Assembly: GCF_003337485.1 (NCBI RefSeq) | Contig: NZ_QPJJ01000008.1 | Coordinates: 62,001-126,000, forward strand | Source of the DNA: Saliterribacillus persicus | GTDB lineage: Bacteria; Bacillota; Bacilli; Bacillales; Amphibacillaceae | Direction of reading: 5' to 3' | DNA length: 64,000 nucleotides | Shown: piece by piece, positions 56,466 to 64,000 of the stretch | Position numbering within the stretch: position 1 is the first letter of the stretch | Layout of the letters: every line of letters begins with the position of its first letter | Made by a program: the position numbers and the translations under genes | Notes under the pieces: generated by a model | What the model was told of the DNA's origin: nothing | The model's database searches: none | Seen by the model: only the letters and a program-made list of their open reading frames with translations

Positions 56466-58747
56466 CGTCTTTTCTTACTTGATTTCTTTTTGTTCTTTTC
56501 ACCTGGTGCTTTTTTCTGTGCTTTTTTTGCAACTTTCTTTATTTTTCCATTATCCTTTTTCTTTGTATCAATTACTTTAGATGTCTTACTTGTCGTTCTA
56601 GTTTTTCTTGGAACCATACCGACTACTTCAAAATCGACTGCGCGTTCTTCGATATTAACGTTTGCCACTTTAACTTCAATGGTATCTCCAACTTGAAAAA
56701 CATTCCCTGTTCGTTCTCCAATCATTGCATATGCTTTTTCATCAAAATGATAATAATCATCTGTTAAATAGCTAACATGGACAAGTCCTTCCACTGTATT
56801 AGCGAGCTCCACAAACAATCCAAAATTAGTGACAGAGCTAATAACACCCTCAAATTCTTCATCAATCTTATCAAGCATATACTCTGCTTTTTTCAGATCA
56901 TCAACTTCTCGTTCGGCATCTACAGCAGACCGTTCTTTTATGGAAGCATGTTTAGCAATTTCAGGCATTTTCTCTTTCCAGTGATTCCTTGTAGCTGCAT
57001 CTAGATTATTATTAATTAAATAGGTTCTAATTAATCGATGCACAATTAAATCTGGATACCTCCTAATTGGAGAGGTAAAATGGGTATAAAATTGGGTTGC
57101 CAGTCCAAAGTGACCAATGCTATTGGGATCATATTTCGCTTGCTTCATCGACCGTAGCATCAATTTTGAAATTATCATTTCTTCATCCGCACCGTCTACT
57201 TCTTCTAACACACGTTGCAGTGCTTGTGGATGGATTTCGTTAGAACTTCCTTTTACCACATAACCAAATCTTGCGATAAATTCAAAGAACGTTTGAAGCT
57301 TTGCTGGGTCGGGGTCTTCGTGAATTCGATGGATAAATGGTACATCCATCCAGTGGAAGTGTTCCGCCACTGTTTCATTCGCACAAAGCATAAACTCTTC
57401 AATTAATCGTTCACCAACAGATCTTTCACGAATTTCTACATCTACAGCTTTTCCTTTATCATCGACTAATACTTGTGCTTCTTTAAAATCAAAATCAATA
57501 GCACCGCGACCAAACCGTTTCTTTCGCAATACTTCAGCGAGGTCACTCATATCTTGAAACATTGGTACAAGTGATCTATATTTTGCAATTGTTTCTTCAT
57601 TTTTATCAGCAAGTATTTCGTTAACAGCTTTATATGTCATTCTTTCTGTTGTTCTTATAACACTTTGAAATATCTCATGATTGACAATTTCACCATTTAA
57701 ATCAATTTCCATTTCACAACCGAGTGTTAAGCGATCAACTTGTGGATTCAGGGAACAAATTCCATTGGATAAACGGTGAGGAATCATCGGTATCACACGG
57801 TCGACTAAATAGACACTCGTTCCTCTATCAAATGCTTCTTGATCGATTGGAGAATTCTCTTCTACATAATGCGTTACATCCGCAATATATACGCCCAATT
57901 TATAATTCCCATTGTCTAGGCGCTTAACCGTTACTGCATCATCCAAATCCTTTGCATCTGCACCATCAATAGTAACAATAGTTTCATCCCGTAAATCTCT
58001 TCTGTTTTTTATTTCACTTGGATCAATTTCCTCTGGGATATTAGCAGCTTGCTCAAGTACTTCTTCTGGAAAATCGATAGCAATGCCGTTTTTATAGATG
58101 ATAGAAAGAATATCCATTCCTGGATCATTTTTATGTCCTAAAATGTGGACAACTTGTCCCTCTGCACTCATTCTTCCCTCAGGGTATTTTGTAATTTCAA
58201 TAATTACTTTATGCCCATCGACCGCTCCATTTGATGCTGATTTCGGAATGAAAATATCATTTGGAATTCGCTTATCATCAGCAATTACAAAACCAAAAGC
58301 ACCATTATTTTCATATGTTCCAACAATCCTACTTGAAGCACGTTCCAAAATTCGAATGACAACACCCTCTGAACGTTTGCCACTTTCATCTTGATTATCG
58401 ACACGGACAAATACTTTATCACCGTTCATAGCTGAACTTAAATCCGCATGATTTATATAGACATCATCTCGATCTTCTTCGTCCGGTAGTAAAAATGCAA
58501 ATCCCTTAGCATGCATCTGAATTGTTCCTCTTACCAGATTCATTTTTTCAGGCAATCCATATCTGTTCTTTCTCGTTCTAATTAGCATTCCTTCATCTTC
58601 TAATTCATTTAACGCTTTCACTAACTCAGTAAAATCAGTAGAGCCTTCTAATTCAAATATCTCTTGAATTTCTTCAACAGATAATGGTCGTGTTGCTTTT
58701 TCATTAAAATAATCTTGAATTTGCAGTTTCCATTCACTTGCTTCCAT
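56459..58747 (-). CDS. rnr: 3'-5' exoribonuclease RNase R
   Basis: A 762-residue processive exonuclease that degrades structured RNA and, with tmRNA, the messages of stalled ribosomes. Order of domains: N-terminal HTH (about 1-65), two cold-shock OB folds, RNB catalytic domain ([17 protein letters not shown] with the metal-binding Asp set), S1 domain ([29 protein letters not shown]) and a Lys-rich tail (about 715-762) that binds RNA. The ATG start follows AAGAAGGTG. It is part of secG-est-rnr-smpB-ssrA. Confidence 0.97.
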   Translation of the reverse strand: MEASEWKLQIQDYFNEKATRPLSVEEIQEIFELEGSTDFTELVKALNELEDEGMLIRTRKNRYGLPEKMNLVRGTIQMHAKGFAFLLPDEEDRDDVYINHADLSSAMNGDKVFVRVDNQDESGKRSEGVVIRILERASSRIVGTYENNGAFGFVIADDKRIPNDIFIPKSASNGAVDGHKVIIEITKYPEGRMSAEGQVVHILGHKNDPGMDILSIIYKNGIAIDFPEEVLEQAANIPEEIDPSEIKNRRDLRDETIVTIDGADAKDLDDAVTVKRLDNGNYKLGVYIADVTHYVEENSPIDQEAFDRGTSVYLVDRVIPMIPHRLSNGICSLNPQVDRLTLGCEMEIDLNGEIVNHEIFQSVIRTTERMTYKAVNEILADKNEETIAKYRSLVPMFQDMSDLAEVLRKKRFGRGAIDFDFKEAQVLVDDKGKAVDVEIRERSVGERLIEEFMLCANETVAEHFHWMDVPFIHRIHEDPDPAKLQTFFEFIARFGYVVKGSSNEIHPQALQRVLEEVDGADEEMIISKLMLRSMKQAKYDPNSIGHFGLATQFYTHFTSPIRRYPDLIVHRLIRTYLINNNLDAATRNHWKEKMPEIAKHASIKERSAVDAEREVDDLKKAEYMLDKIDEEFEGVISSVTNFGLFVELANTVEGLVHVSYLTDDYYHFDEKAYAMIGERTGNVFQVGDTIEVKVANVNIEERAVDFEVVGMVPRKTRTTSKTSKVIDTKKKDNGKIKKVAKKAQKKAPGEKNKKKSSKKRRK

Positions 58748-58795
58748 ACGTTCACCTTCTTTTCCTTTTCATTAACTTGTCTTTATTATGGTCAA

Positions 58796-59536
58796 TCACC
58801 AATCTAACGATTCTAAAAACTTATAAATATCTTCATGCAATTGATCCTTTTCTTTATCAAATGTAATTGCATGTCCAGATTCTTCATACCATTTTATTTC
58901 CTTATGCTCTGCTTCAACATTTTCATAAATATAATTCGCACTTTCAGTATTGATCATTTGATCTTTACTTGCTTGTACCACCATCGTTGGTGTGTAAATG
59001 GTGTCGACATTATCCTTCACATCTTGAATAGCAGAGGCAACTTCTAAAAATAAATCCTTTGCGTCTTCTATCAATGCTTCGACTTCTCTATCAATTGTCT
59101 CTTCATCTTTTTTCTCTAATTGTTTATATTCTTTTGCAAAACGTTTAAAGCCCCATGTTAGTTGTTCTTCGTTATCAAAAAACATAGGAGAACACATCGG
59201 AATAACAGCCTCAATAGGATTACTGTAGGCTATTTTTAATCCCAACACACCACCGAGGGATAAACCTGCTACAGCTACCTTTTCATAGCCCTTGTCCTGT
59301 AGTTCCTGTAAAGCTGATAAGGCATCCTCCCACCACTCAGTCGCATTTGCTTGAACTAATTCCTCAGGTGACTTCCCATGGCCCCGGTAGATCGGAGCAG
59401 AGCATGTATATCCTTTGCTATTTAAGAAACGGCCTAGCATTCTTACATCAGCAGAGTGCCCAGTGAAACCATGTAACAATAAAACCGCTCTTTCCCCTCC
59501 TTCAAAGAAAAAAGGTTCTGGTTCTTTAACTTTCAT
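58796..59536 (-). CDS. est: Carboxylesterase, Est30/YvaK type
   Basis: A 246-residue cytoplasmic alpha/beta hydrolase. The nucleophile Ser is in AGLSLGGVLGL, the catalytic Asp near PTMVVQASKDQMI and the His in ESGHAITFDKE. The N-terminal LLHGFTGHSADVRMLGRFL forms the oxyanion region. It hydrolyses short- to medium-chain esters. The start ATG follows AAGGAG. It lies between secG and rnr, as in B. subtilis and Geobacillus. Confidence 0.93.
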   Translation of the reverse strand: MKVKEPEPFFFEGGERAVLLLHGFTGHSADVRMLGRFLNSKGYTCSAPIYRGHGKSPEELVQANATEWWEDALSALQELQDKGYEKVAVAGLSLGGVLGLKIAYSNPIEAVIPMCSPMFFDNEEQLTWGFKRFAKEYKQLEKKDEETIDREVEALIEDAKDLFLEVASAIQDVKDNVDTIYTPTMVVQASKDQMINTESANYIYENVEAEHKEIKWYEESGHAITFDKEKDQLHEDIYKFLESLDW

Positions 59537-59619
59537 CGAATTTTGCTCCTTTCCTTACTGCATTTCCTTTATTATTTATTTTAAAACACTATTTAACCAA
59601 AAAAATTATGTAATAAAAA

Positions 59620-59649
59620 AATCCCCTACTTATAATATAGCAAGGGATT
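59620..59649 (-). terminator. Terminator between secG and est
   Basis: AATCCCTTGCT pairs with AGTAGGGGATT on the minus strand (imperfect), followed by TTTTTTATTAC. It suggests that est-rnr-smpB has a promoter of its own, which I could not place. Confidence 0.75.
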
Positions 59650-59691
59650 ATCTTCGTACACAACACATATATGTTCATGCATTTTCTACGC

Positions 59692-59922
59692 TTAGATAAT
59701 GTAAGCAATCCAAAATGTAAGAATAAAAAAGAGTGCTCCAGTTACAACGGTAATTTTATGCAAAACAGCATCAATACCTCGTGCTTTTTGCTTACCAAAT
59801 AATTGCTCAGCACCACCAGAAATGGCACCTGAGAGTCCTGCGCTCTTCCCTGATTGTAACAATACTACTGTAATTAGTGTTATGACATCAATGATTAATA
59901 ATGTAATCGCAACTGCTAACAT
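59692..59922 (-). CDS. secG: Preprotein translocase subunit SecG
   Basis: A 76-residue membrane subunit of the SecYEG translocon with two hydrophobic segments (about 4-22 and 55-75) and the conserved cytoplasmic loop [32 protein letters not shown] 59922 is chosen because TAGGAGGTG lies upstream; the longer ATG frame has no ribosome site. Also the usual neighbour of est and rnr. Confidence 0.95.
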   Translation of the reverse strand: MLAVAITLLIIDVITLITVVLLQSGKSAGLSGAISGGAEQLFGKQKARGIDAVLHKITVVTGALFFILTFWIAYII

Positions 59923-60068
59923 GTTGCGTGCACCTCCTAGACGGTCGAATCCATAATCATAATGTAGCATAATTTCTATCTACTACGCAAGATAAATTTC
60001 TTATTCCATCAAATCCTTATGAATATTATCAATCTTCTTATATAATAGAAAAAAGGGAGGGATCCTGT

Positions 60069-61007
60069 TTGGTGATGGAAACTACTTGGTTGAAAATGAA
60101 AGATAACACTAACATTTTTATAAAAACTTGGATGCCTAAAAATCAAAGCCCACAAGCCATTGTCCAACTATCTCACGGTATGGTCGAACACATAAGTCGG
60201 TATAATGCTTTTGCTCAATTTCTAGCAGATCATGGCTTTCTTGTTATCGGAAATGATCACAGGGGACATGGGCAAACAGGGGAGCAAAATCAATCGTTAG
60301 GGTATTTCACAAAAAGTGAAGATATTGATACCTTAGTAGAAGATTTAAATGAGGTGACGACCTATATAAATAGGAAGTTTCCTACTTTACCCGTATATTT
60401 ATTGGGACATAGCATGGGGTCTTTTTTAGCTAGAAGATACCTACAAAAAAGGCCCGCCTACTTAGATGGAGTTATTTTATCTGGAAGTGGATTTCAATCT
60501 CCTTACATCCTTTCTTCAGCAAAAAAGCTTGCACGCTTTTTGATTCGCAAAAATGATGAAAAACAAAAAGGCGAAATATTAAATCGCTTAACTTTTTTAG
60601 GATACAATAAAAAAATTAAAAATAATTCTACTGTCTTTGATTGGTTAACGAGGGATCCTACAATTATCGAGGAATACTTGAAAGATGATTATTGTGGTTT
60701 TACACCCACCAATCAATTCTTTTTTGTATTATACGATGGAATAGAAAAAGTCCAACAATCCAATACACATAATGAGGTAGCCCAAGACCTTCCCATATTA
60801 TTAATCAGTGGTGAGGAAGATCCAGTGGGCAATTATGGCAAGGGACTAAAAAAGCTAATGGAATTCTATGTATCAGAAGGCTTTGAAAATTTAAACTTGC
60901 ATTTATACCCAAATGGACGGCATGAAATATTAAATGAAATAAATCGTCATGAAGTTTTTCAAGATGTTTTAGATTGGTTAACCGATAAAATGAAGAATAA
61001 AAAATAA
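60069..61007 (+). CDS. Monoacylglycerol lipase/lysophospholipase-like hydrolase
   Basis: A 312-residue alpha/beta hydrolase of the Hydrolase_4 (PldB) family, cytoplasmic. The nucleophile is in YLLGHSMGSFLARRYL, the Asp in LISGEEDPVGNYGKG and the His in YPNGRHEILNE. LSHGMVEHISRYNAFAQFLADHGFLVIGNDHRGHGQT is the N-terminal family signature. The TTG at 60069 has GAGGG at normal spacing; the ATG at 60075 is an alternative. Divergent from secG and upstream of the pts genes, separated by 237 bases. Confidence 0.9.
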   Translation: MVMETTWLKMKDNTNIFIKTWMPKNQSPQAIVQLSHGMVEHISRYNAFAQFLADHGFLVIGNDHRGHGQTGEQNQSLGYFTKSEDIDTLVEDLNEVTTYINRKFPTLPVYLLGHSMGSFLARRYLQKRPAYLDGVILSGSGFQSPYILSSAKKLARFLIRKNDEKQKGEILNRLTFLGYNKKIKNNSTVFDWLTRDPTIIEEYLKDDYCGFTPTNQFFFVLYDGIEKVQQSNTHNEVAQDLPILLISGEEDPVGNYGKGLKKLMEFYVSEGFENLNLHLYPNGRHEILNEINRHEVFQDVLDWLTDKMKNKK

Positions 61008-61079
61008 GCAAAACAACAAAATAATTATGTCTATTTATTGAAATTGCTAAATTCCATAGAATAAAATTGATTAAAAAAC

Positions 61080-61108
61080 TTGTCTAGCTTAATATGCTGA
61101 ATTATAAT
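61080..61108 (+). promoter_or_regulatory. Sigma-A promoter of ptsHI
   Basis: TTGTCT (61080-61085) and TATAAT (61103-61108) are 17 bases apart. The leader is about 130 bases. I did not identify an antiterminator (RAT) sequence with an overlapping terminator in it. Confidence 0.6.
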
Positions 61109-61244
61109 GTTTATGTCTTAAATGTTAGTGGAATATAAAAATATTAATACTTTTGTGATAGGATTCTTGAAATGAACCCTATAAAAAGAGTAAAATTAAG
61201 AAGTAGCACTAATTTAAAACAAAATTACTGGGAGGTATTTTATT

Positions 61245-61514
61245 ATGGCAGTAGAAAAAACAATGAAAATCACAGACGAAACAGGCGTTCACGCTCGTCC
61301 AGCAACAGTTCTTGTAAACAAAGCAGGTGGTTACGCATCAGATATGACACTTGAATATAATGGAAAAGCTATTAACTTAAAATCTATTATGGGTGTTATG
61401 TCACTCGGTATTCCTCAAGGCGCAGAAATTAAAATCATTGCAGAAGGTTCTGATGAACAAGAAGCATTAGATGCAGTAACAAGTGTTATCAAATCAGAAG
61501 GGCTAGGAGAGTAA
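61245..61514 (+). CDS. ptsH: Phosphocarrier protein HPr
   Basis: The 89-residue phosphocarrier of the sugar phosphotransferase system. His16 (GVHARPAT) accepts phosphate from enzyme I, and Ser47 ([11 protein letters not shown]) is the HPrK site; HPr-Ser-P with CcpA gives catabolite repression. This links to the two cre sites of the sugar importer in this window. The start ATG follows GGGAGG. It is six bases from ptsI. Confidence 0.98.
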   Translation: MAVEKTMKITDETGVHARPATVLVNKAGGYASDMTLEYNGKAINLKSIMGVMSLGIPQGAEIKIIAEGSDEQEALDAVTSVIKSEGLGE

Positions 61515-61520
61515 TTCTTA

Positions 61521-63236
61521 ATGAGTAATTTAAGCGGTATCGCAGCTTCAAGTGGAATAGCTATAGCAAAAGCATATAAGTTAGCTATTCCTGATCTTTC
61601 TTTTGAAAAAAAGAAAGTAGAGAGTACAGACGAAGAAATTAACCGCTTAGAAGAAGCATTAACCATCTCAAAAGAAGAGCTAGAAAAAATTAAAACGCAT
61701 GCCAGAACCTCTTTAGGTGATGAGCATGCGGAAATTTTTTCTGCACACTTGCTTGTTCTAAGTGATCCAGAGTTAATCAATCCTATTAAAGACAAGATTT
61801 CAAACGATAATGTCAATGCAGAGGTTGCATTAGACGAAACTGCACAAATGTTTATCGATATGTTTGAAGGAATGGAAAATGAATATATGCGTGAAAGAGC
61901 TGCTGACATTAAAGACGTTACCAAACGTGTGATGGCTCATTTATTAAATGTTTCTTTCCCTAATCCGGCACTTATTAACGAAGAAGTTATAGTAATTGCT
62001 GAAGATTTAACACCTTCCGATACAGCCCAGCTTGATAAACAATTTGTTAAAGGTTTTACTACTAACATTGGTGGTCGTACTTCACACTCAGCCATTATGG
62101 CTCGTTCTTTGGAAATCCCTGCTGTAGTAGGAACAAAAAAGATTACTGAAGTAGTTGAAGAAGGCGACATTATTATTGTGGATGGTATTGACGGTGACGT
62201 TATTATTAATCCATCAGAAGACGAGCTAACTACTTATAAACAAAAACATGCAGATTTCGAAAAGCAAAAGCAAGTTTGGGCAAAGCTAAAAGATGAACCA
62301 AGCATTTCTGCAGATGGAACTCAAGTAGAACTAGTAGCTAACATTGGAACACCTAATGACATTGAAGGTGTTTTAAACAATGGTGGTGAAGGTGTTGGAT
62401 TATATCGTACCGAATTTTTATATATGGGTAAGAGTGAGTTACCAACTGAGGACGAGCAGTTTGAAGCTTATAAATCTGTTTTAGAGCAAATGAAGGATAA
62501 GCCTGTTGTGGTTCGTACACTTGATATTGGTGGCGATAAAGAATTGGACTATCTTGATTTGCCAGAAGAGATGAATCCATTTTTAGGATTCCGTGCTATT
62601 CGTTTGTGTCTAGAGCGAGATGATATTTTCAGAACGCAATTACGAGCACTACTTCGTGCAAGTACATTTGGGAATTTAAAAATTATGTTTCCAATGATTG
62701 CTACACTTGATGAATTTCGTGCAGCAAAAACAATGCTTTTAGAAGAAAAAGATCGTCTTACAAACGATGGTGTAGAAGTATCCAATGATATTGAAATTGG
62801 AATTATGGTAGAAATCCCATCTACAGCCGTTATTGCACGTCAATTCGCAAAAGAAGTTGATTTCTTCAGCATTGGAACGAATGATTTGATTCAATATACA
62901 TTGGCTGCAGATCGTATGAATGAACGTGTAAGCTATTTATATCAACCTTATCACCCAGCAATCCTAAACCTCGTGCATAATGTTATTGAGGCTGCTCATG
63001 CAGAAGGAAAATGGGCTGGTATGTGTGGAGAAATGGCTGGAGACTCCATTGCGATTCCAATTCTGCTTGGACTTGGATTAGATGAATTTAGCATGAGTGC
63101 TACTTCCATCCTTCCTGCACGTACGCAAATAAGAGATTTAAATAAAGAAGAACTAGCATCCTTTAAAGAACAACTGTTAGGGATGAATACTGCGAATGAA
63201 GTGGAAGCTTTCATTCGAGCTAAAACCAATCAATAA
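61521..63236 (+). CDS. ptsI: PTS enzyme I
   Basis: The 571-residue PEP-protein phosphotransferase that starts the PTS cascade. The phosphohistidine is in [22 protein letters not shown] (about residue 190), and the PEP-binding C-terminal barrel has [17 protein letters not shown] and the catalytic Cys in GMCGEMAGD. The start ATG has AGGAGAG. It is co-transcribed with ptsH. No sugar-specific permease gene is adjacent. Confidence 0.98.
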   Translation: MSNLSGIAASSGIAIAKAYKLAIPDLSFEKKKVESTDEEINRLEEALTISKEELEKIKTHARTSLGDEHAEIFSAHLLVLSDPELINPIKDKISNDNVNAEVALDETAQMFIDMFEGMENEYMRERAADIKDVTKRVMAHLLNVSFPNPALINEEVIVIAEDLTPSDTAQLDKQFVKGFTTNIGGRTSHSAIMARSLEIPAVVGTKKITEVVEEGDIIIVDGIDGDVIINPSEDELTTYKQKHADFEKQKQVWAKLKDEPSISADGTQVELVANIGTPNDIEGVLNNGGEGVGLYRTEFLYMGKSELPTEDEQFEAYKSVLEQMKDKPVVVRTLDIGGDKELDYLDLPEEMNPFLGFRAIRLCLERDDIFRTQLRALLRASTFGNLKIMFPMIATLDEFRAAKTMLLEEKDRLTNDGVEVSNDIEIGIMVEIPSTAVIARQFAKEVDFFSIGTNDLIQYTLAADRMNERVSYLYQPYHPAILNLVHNVIEAAHAEGKWAGMCGEMAGDSIAIPILLGLGLDEFSMSATSILPARTQIRDLNKEELASFKEQLLGMNTANEVEAFIRAKTNQ

Positions 63237-63240
63237 AAAT

Positions 63241-63275
63241 AAAAATCCTCCTTGCTTTAAGCAACGAGGATTTTT
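63241..63275. terminator. Bidirectional terminator of ptsI and the GGDEF gene
   Basis: AAAAATCCTC-C-TTGC and GCAA-C-GAGGATTTTT form a 14-bp stem with one mismatch, with A and T runs on both sides. Confidence 0.9.
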
Positions 63276-63279
63276 ATTT

Positions 63280-64000
63280 TTATTTATATACCTTTGTCTG
63301 ATTCTTACCATTTCTTTTTGCTAAATATAGAAGTTCATCAGCTTTTCTAAAAAGCTCTTCTTTATTCGAGGCATTATTAAAATTCTCTAATCCCATACTA
63401 ACCGTTACAGGATTGTGCGCCTCAATTTCCTCATGAAAATAATCTTGAACTGCTATTCTACATGCCTCTGCTAATTTATAACTTTCACTAAATGATTTAT
63501 CCATAAAAATAATGACAAATTCTTCTCCCCCATAACGAATAACATAATCTTCATCATTTACTGAAATCATTAGAACATTGGCTATTCTTTTTAGAATTAA
63601 ATCTCCTATGCTATGACCATATGTGTCATTTATATTTTTAAAATTATCAATATCTACTACAGCCAGTTGCATCTTGATGCTTTTATTTTCTCTTTTCTTT
63701 TCAAACATATAATCCATATACTCATGATACATTTTAATATTTAAAGCACCGGTTAAAGCATCAATTTTTGAATCCTGTTCAATAAATAAACTATGCTCCC
63801 GCATTTTATTTCCTAAAATTGATTGGGTGACTAACACCGAGGTAATTAATACATGTGAGGCTAGTAAAGGAATTAAATAAGCAACGGGGAAATACGTAGG
63901 AAAAACTAATTCACCATAATTGAATACGAAGAAACACGTATAAAATAAATTAGAAATACCCAAAAGCAAAACAGGCTTATAATTAAAATATAAGGATAAC
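63280..64000 (-). CDS. Membrane diguanylate cyclase (partial, 5' end outside window)
   Basis: The C-terminal part of a GGDEF-domain protein that makes cyclic di-GMP. The frame stays open past the internal TTG at 63969 to the right edge, so the true start is outside. At least two hydrophobic segments precede the catalytic domain (about the last 165 residues). The A-site motif is intact: RYGGEEFVIIF, with metal-binding Asp in AVVDIDNFKNINDTYGH. An RxxD inhibitory site is not obvious. It is convergent with ptsI. Confidence 0.92.
   Translation of the reverse strand, partial: LSLYFNYKPVLLLGISNLFYTCFFVFNYGELVFPTYFPVAYLIPLLASHVLITSVLVTQSILGNKMREHSLFIEQDSKIDALTGALNIKMYHEYMDYMFEKKRENKSIKMQLAVVDIDNFKNINDTYGHSIGDLILKRIANVLMISVNDEDYVIRYGGEEFVIIFMDKSFSESYKLAEACRIAVQDYFHEEIEAHNPVTVSMGLENFNNASNKEELFRKADELLYLAKRNGKNQTKVYK

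Noticed and set aside
61008-61244. RAT-type antiterminator in the ptsH leader
   Set aside because: No terminator hairpin overlapped by a second structure was found in the leader.
61172-61354. Frame of 60 codons over the ptsH start
   Set aside because: It is out of frame with ptsH, Arg/Ser/Asn-rich, and has no ribosome site.

Overview
The window comes from a low-GC, endospore-forming member of the Bacillaceae, probably one of the halotolerant Oceanobacillus/Virgibacillus-type genera. This rests on the AT-rich base composition, strong AGGAGG-type ribosome sites with frequent TTG/GTG starts, a GerA-type germinant receptor, CotF-like coat proteins, a bacilliredoxin, and two Bacillus-type gene orders: sufCDSUB followed by yusE-yusF-gcvH-yusI, and secG-est-rnr-smpB-ssrA. 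The genus is an inference. I see no prophage, insertion sequence, CRISPR array, rRNA or tRNA gene.

Layout, left to right. 1-7.2 kb: the Fe-S assembly operon sufCDSUB (sufB cut by the window edge), a missed small ORF, and the yusE/yusF, gcvH and yusI genes. 7.3-11 kb: two CotF-like coat genes, then a zinc-uptake operon znuC-znuB with its Fur-family regulator, gtrA and a universal stress protein. 11-18.4 kb: a GT4 glycosyltransferase, an M14 peptidase, an acyl-CoA dehydrogenase and a gerA-type germination operon. 18.5-21.1 kb: a compact cheX-cheW-cheY set and a DUF368 lipid-carrier translocase. 21.3-25.2 kb: a yclNOPQ-like catecholate-siderophore importer behind a near-consensus Fur box. 25.3-27.7 kb: pabA and a pabB-pabC fusion for folate synthesis. 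27.8-30.9 kb: CvfC/YpgR-like HEAT protein, bacilliredoxin BrxA, and a CcdA/ResA-type thiol pair. 31.2-32.5 kb: a CwlO-like D,L-endopeptidase.

32.8-40.1 kb holds a yesLMNOPQ-like carbohydrate system: a sensor kinase and AraC-type regulator in one unit, then a binding protein, two permeases and a YesL-like protein. Both transcription units carry a perfect CcpA cre site. No glycoside hydrolase lies beside them, so the substrate is unknown. 40.3-43.8 kb: ChrA chromate transporter, a YdhK-like lipoprotein and a CaCA cation exchanger.

44-53.2 kb is the most distinctive region: a nitrate respiration cluster. It reads hemerythrin-like protein, an unrecognised 104-aa protein, a small DUF4351-like protein, narG, narH, narJ, narI, then a NarK-type transporter that carries a C-terminal PAS domain. 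The three leader genes and the transporter-sensor fusion are the best candidates here for an undescribed system, possibly linking O2, NO or redox state to nitrate reductase maturation and nitrate/nitrite transport.

53.7-64 kb: an AlkC-type DNA glycosylase with an Ig-like tail, a 37-residue membrane peptide with its own promoter, tmRNA with tandem terminators, smpB, rnr, a carboxylesterase, secG, a monoacylglycerol-lipase-like hydrolase, ptsH-ptsI, and a membrane diguanylate cyclase running off the right edge. Start sites were moved from the longest ORF wherever a Shine-Dalgarno site favoured an internal start.
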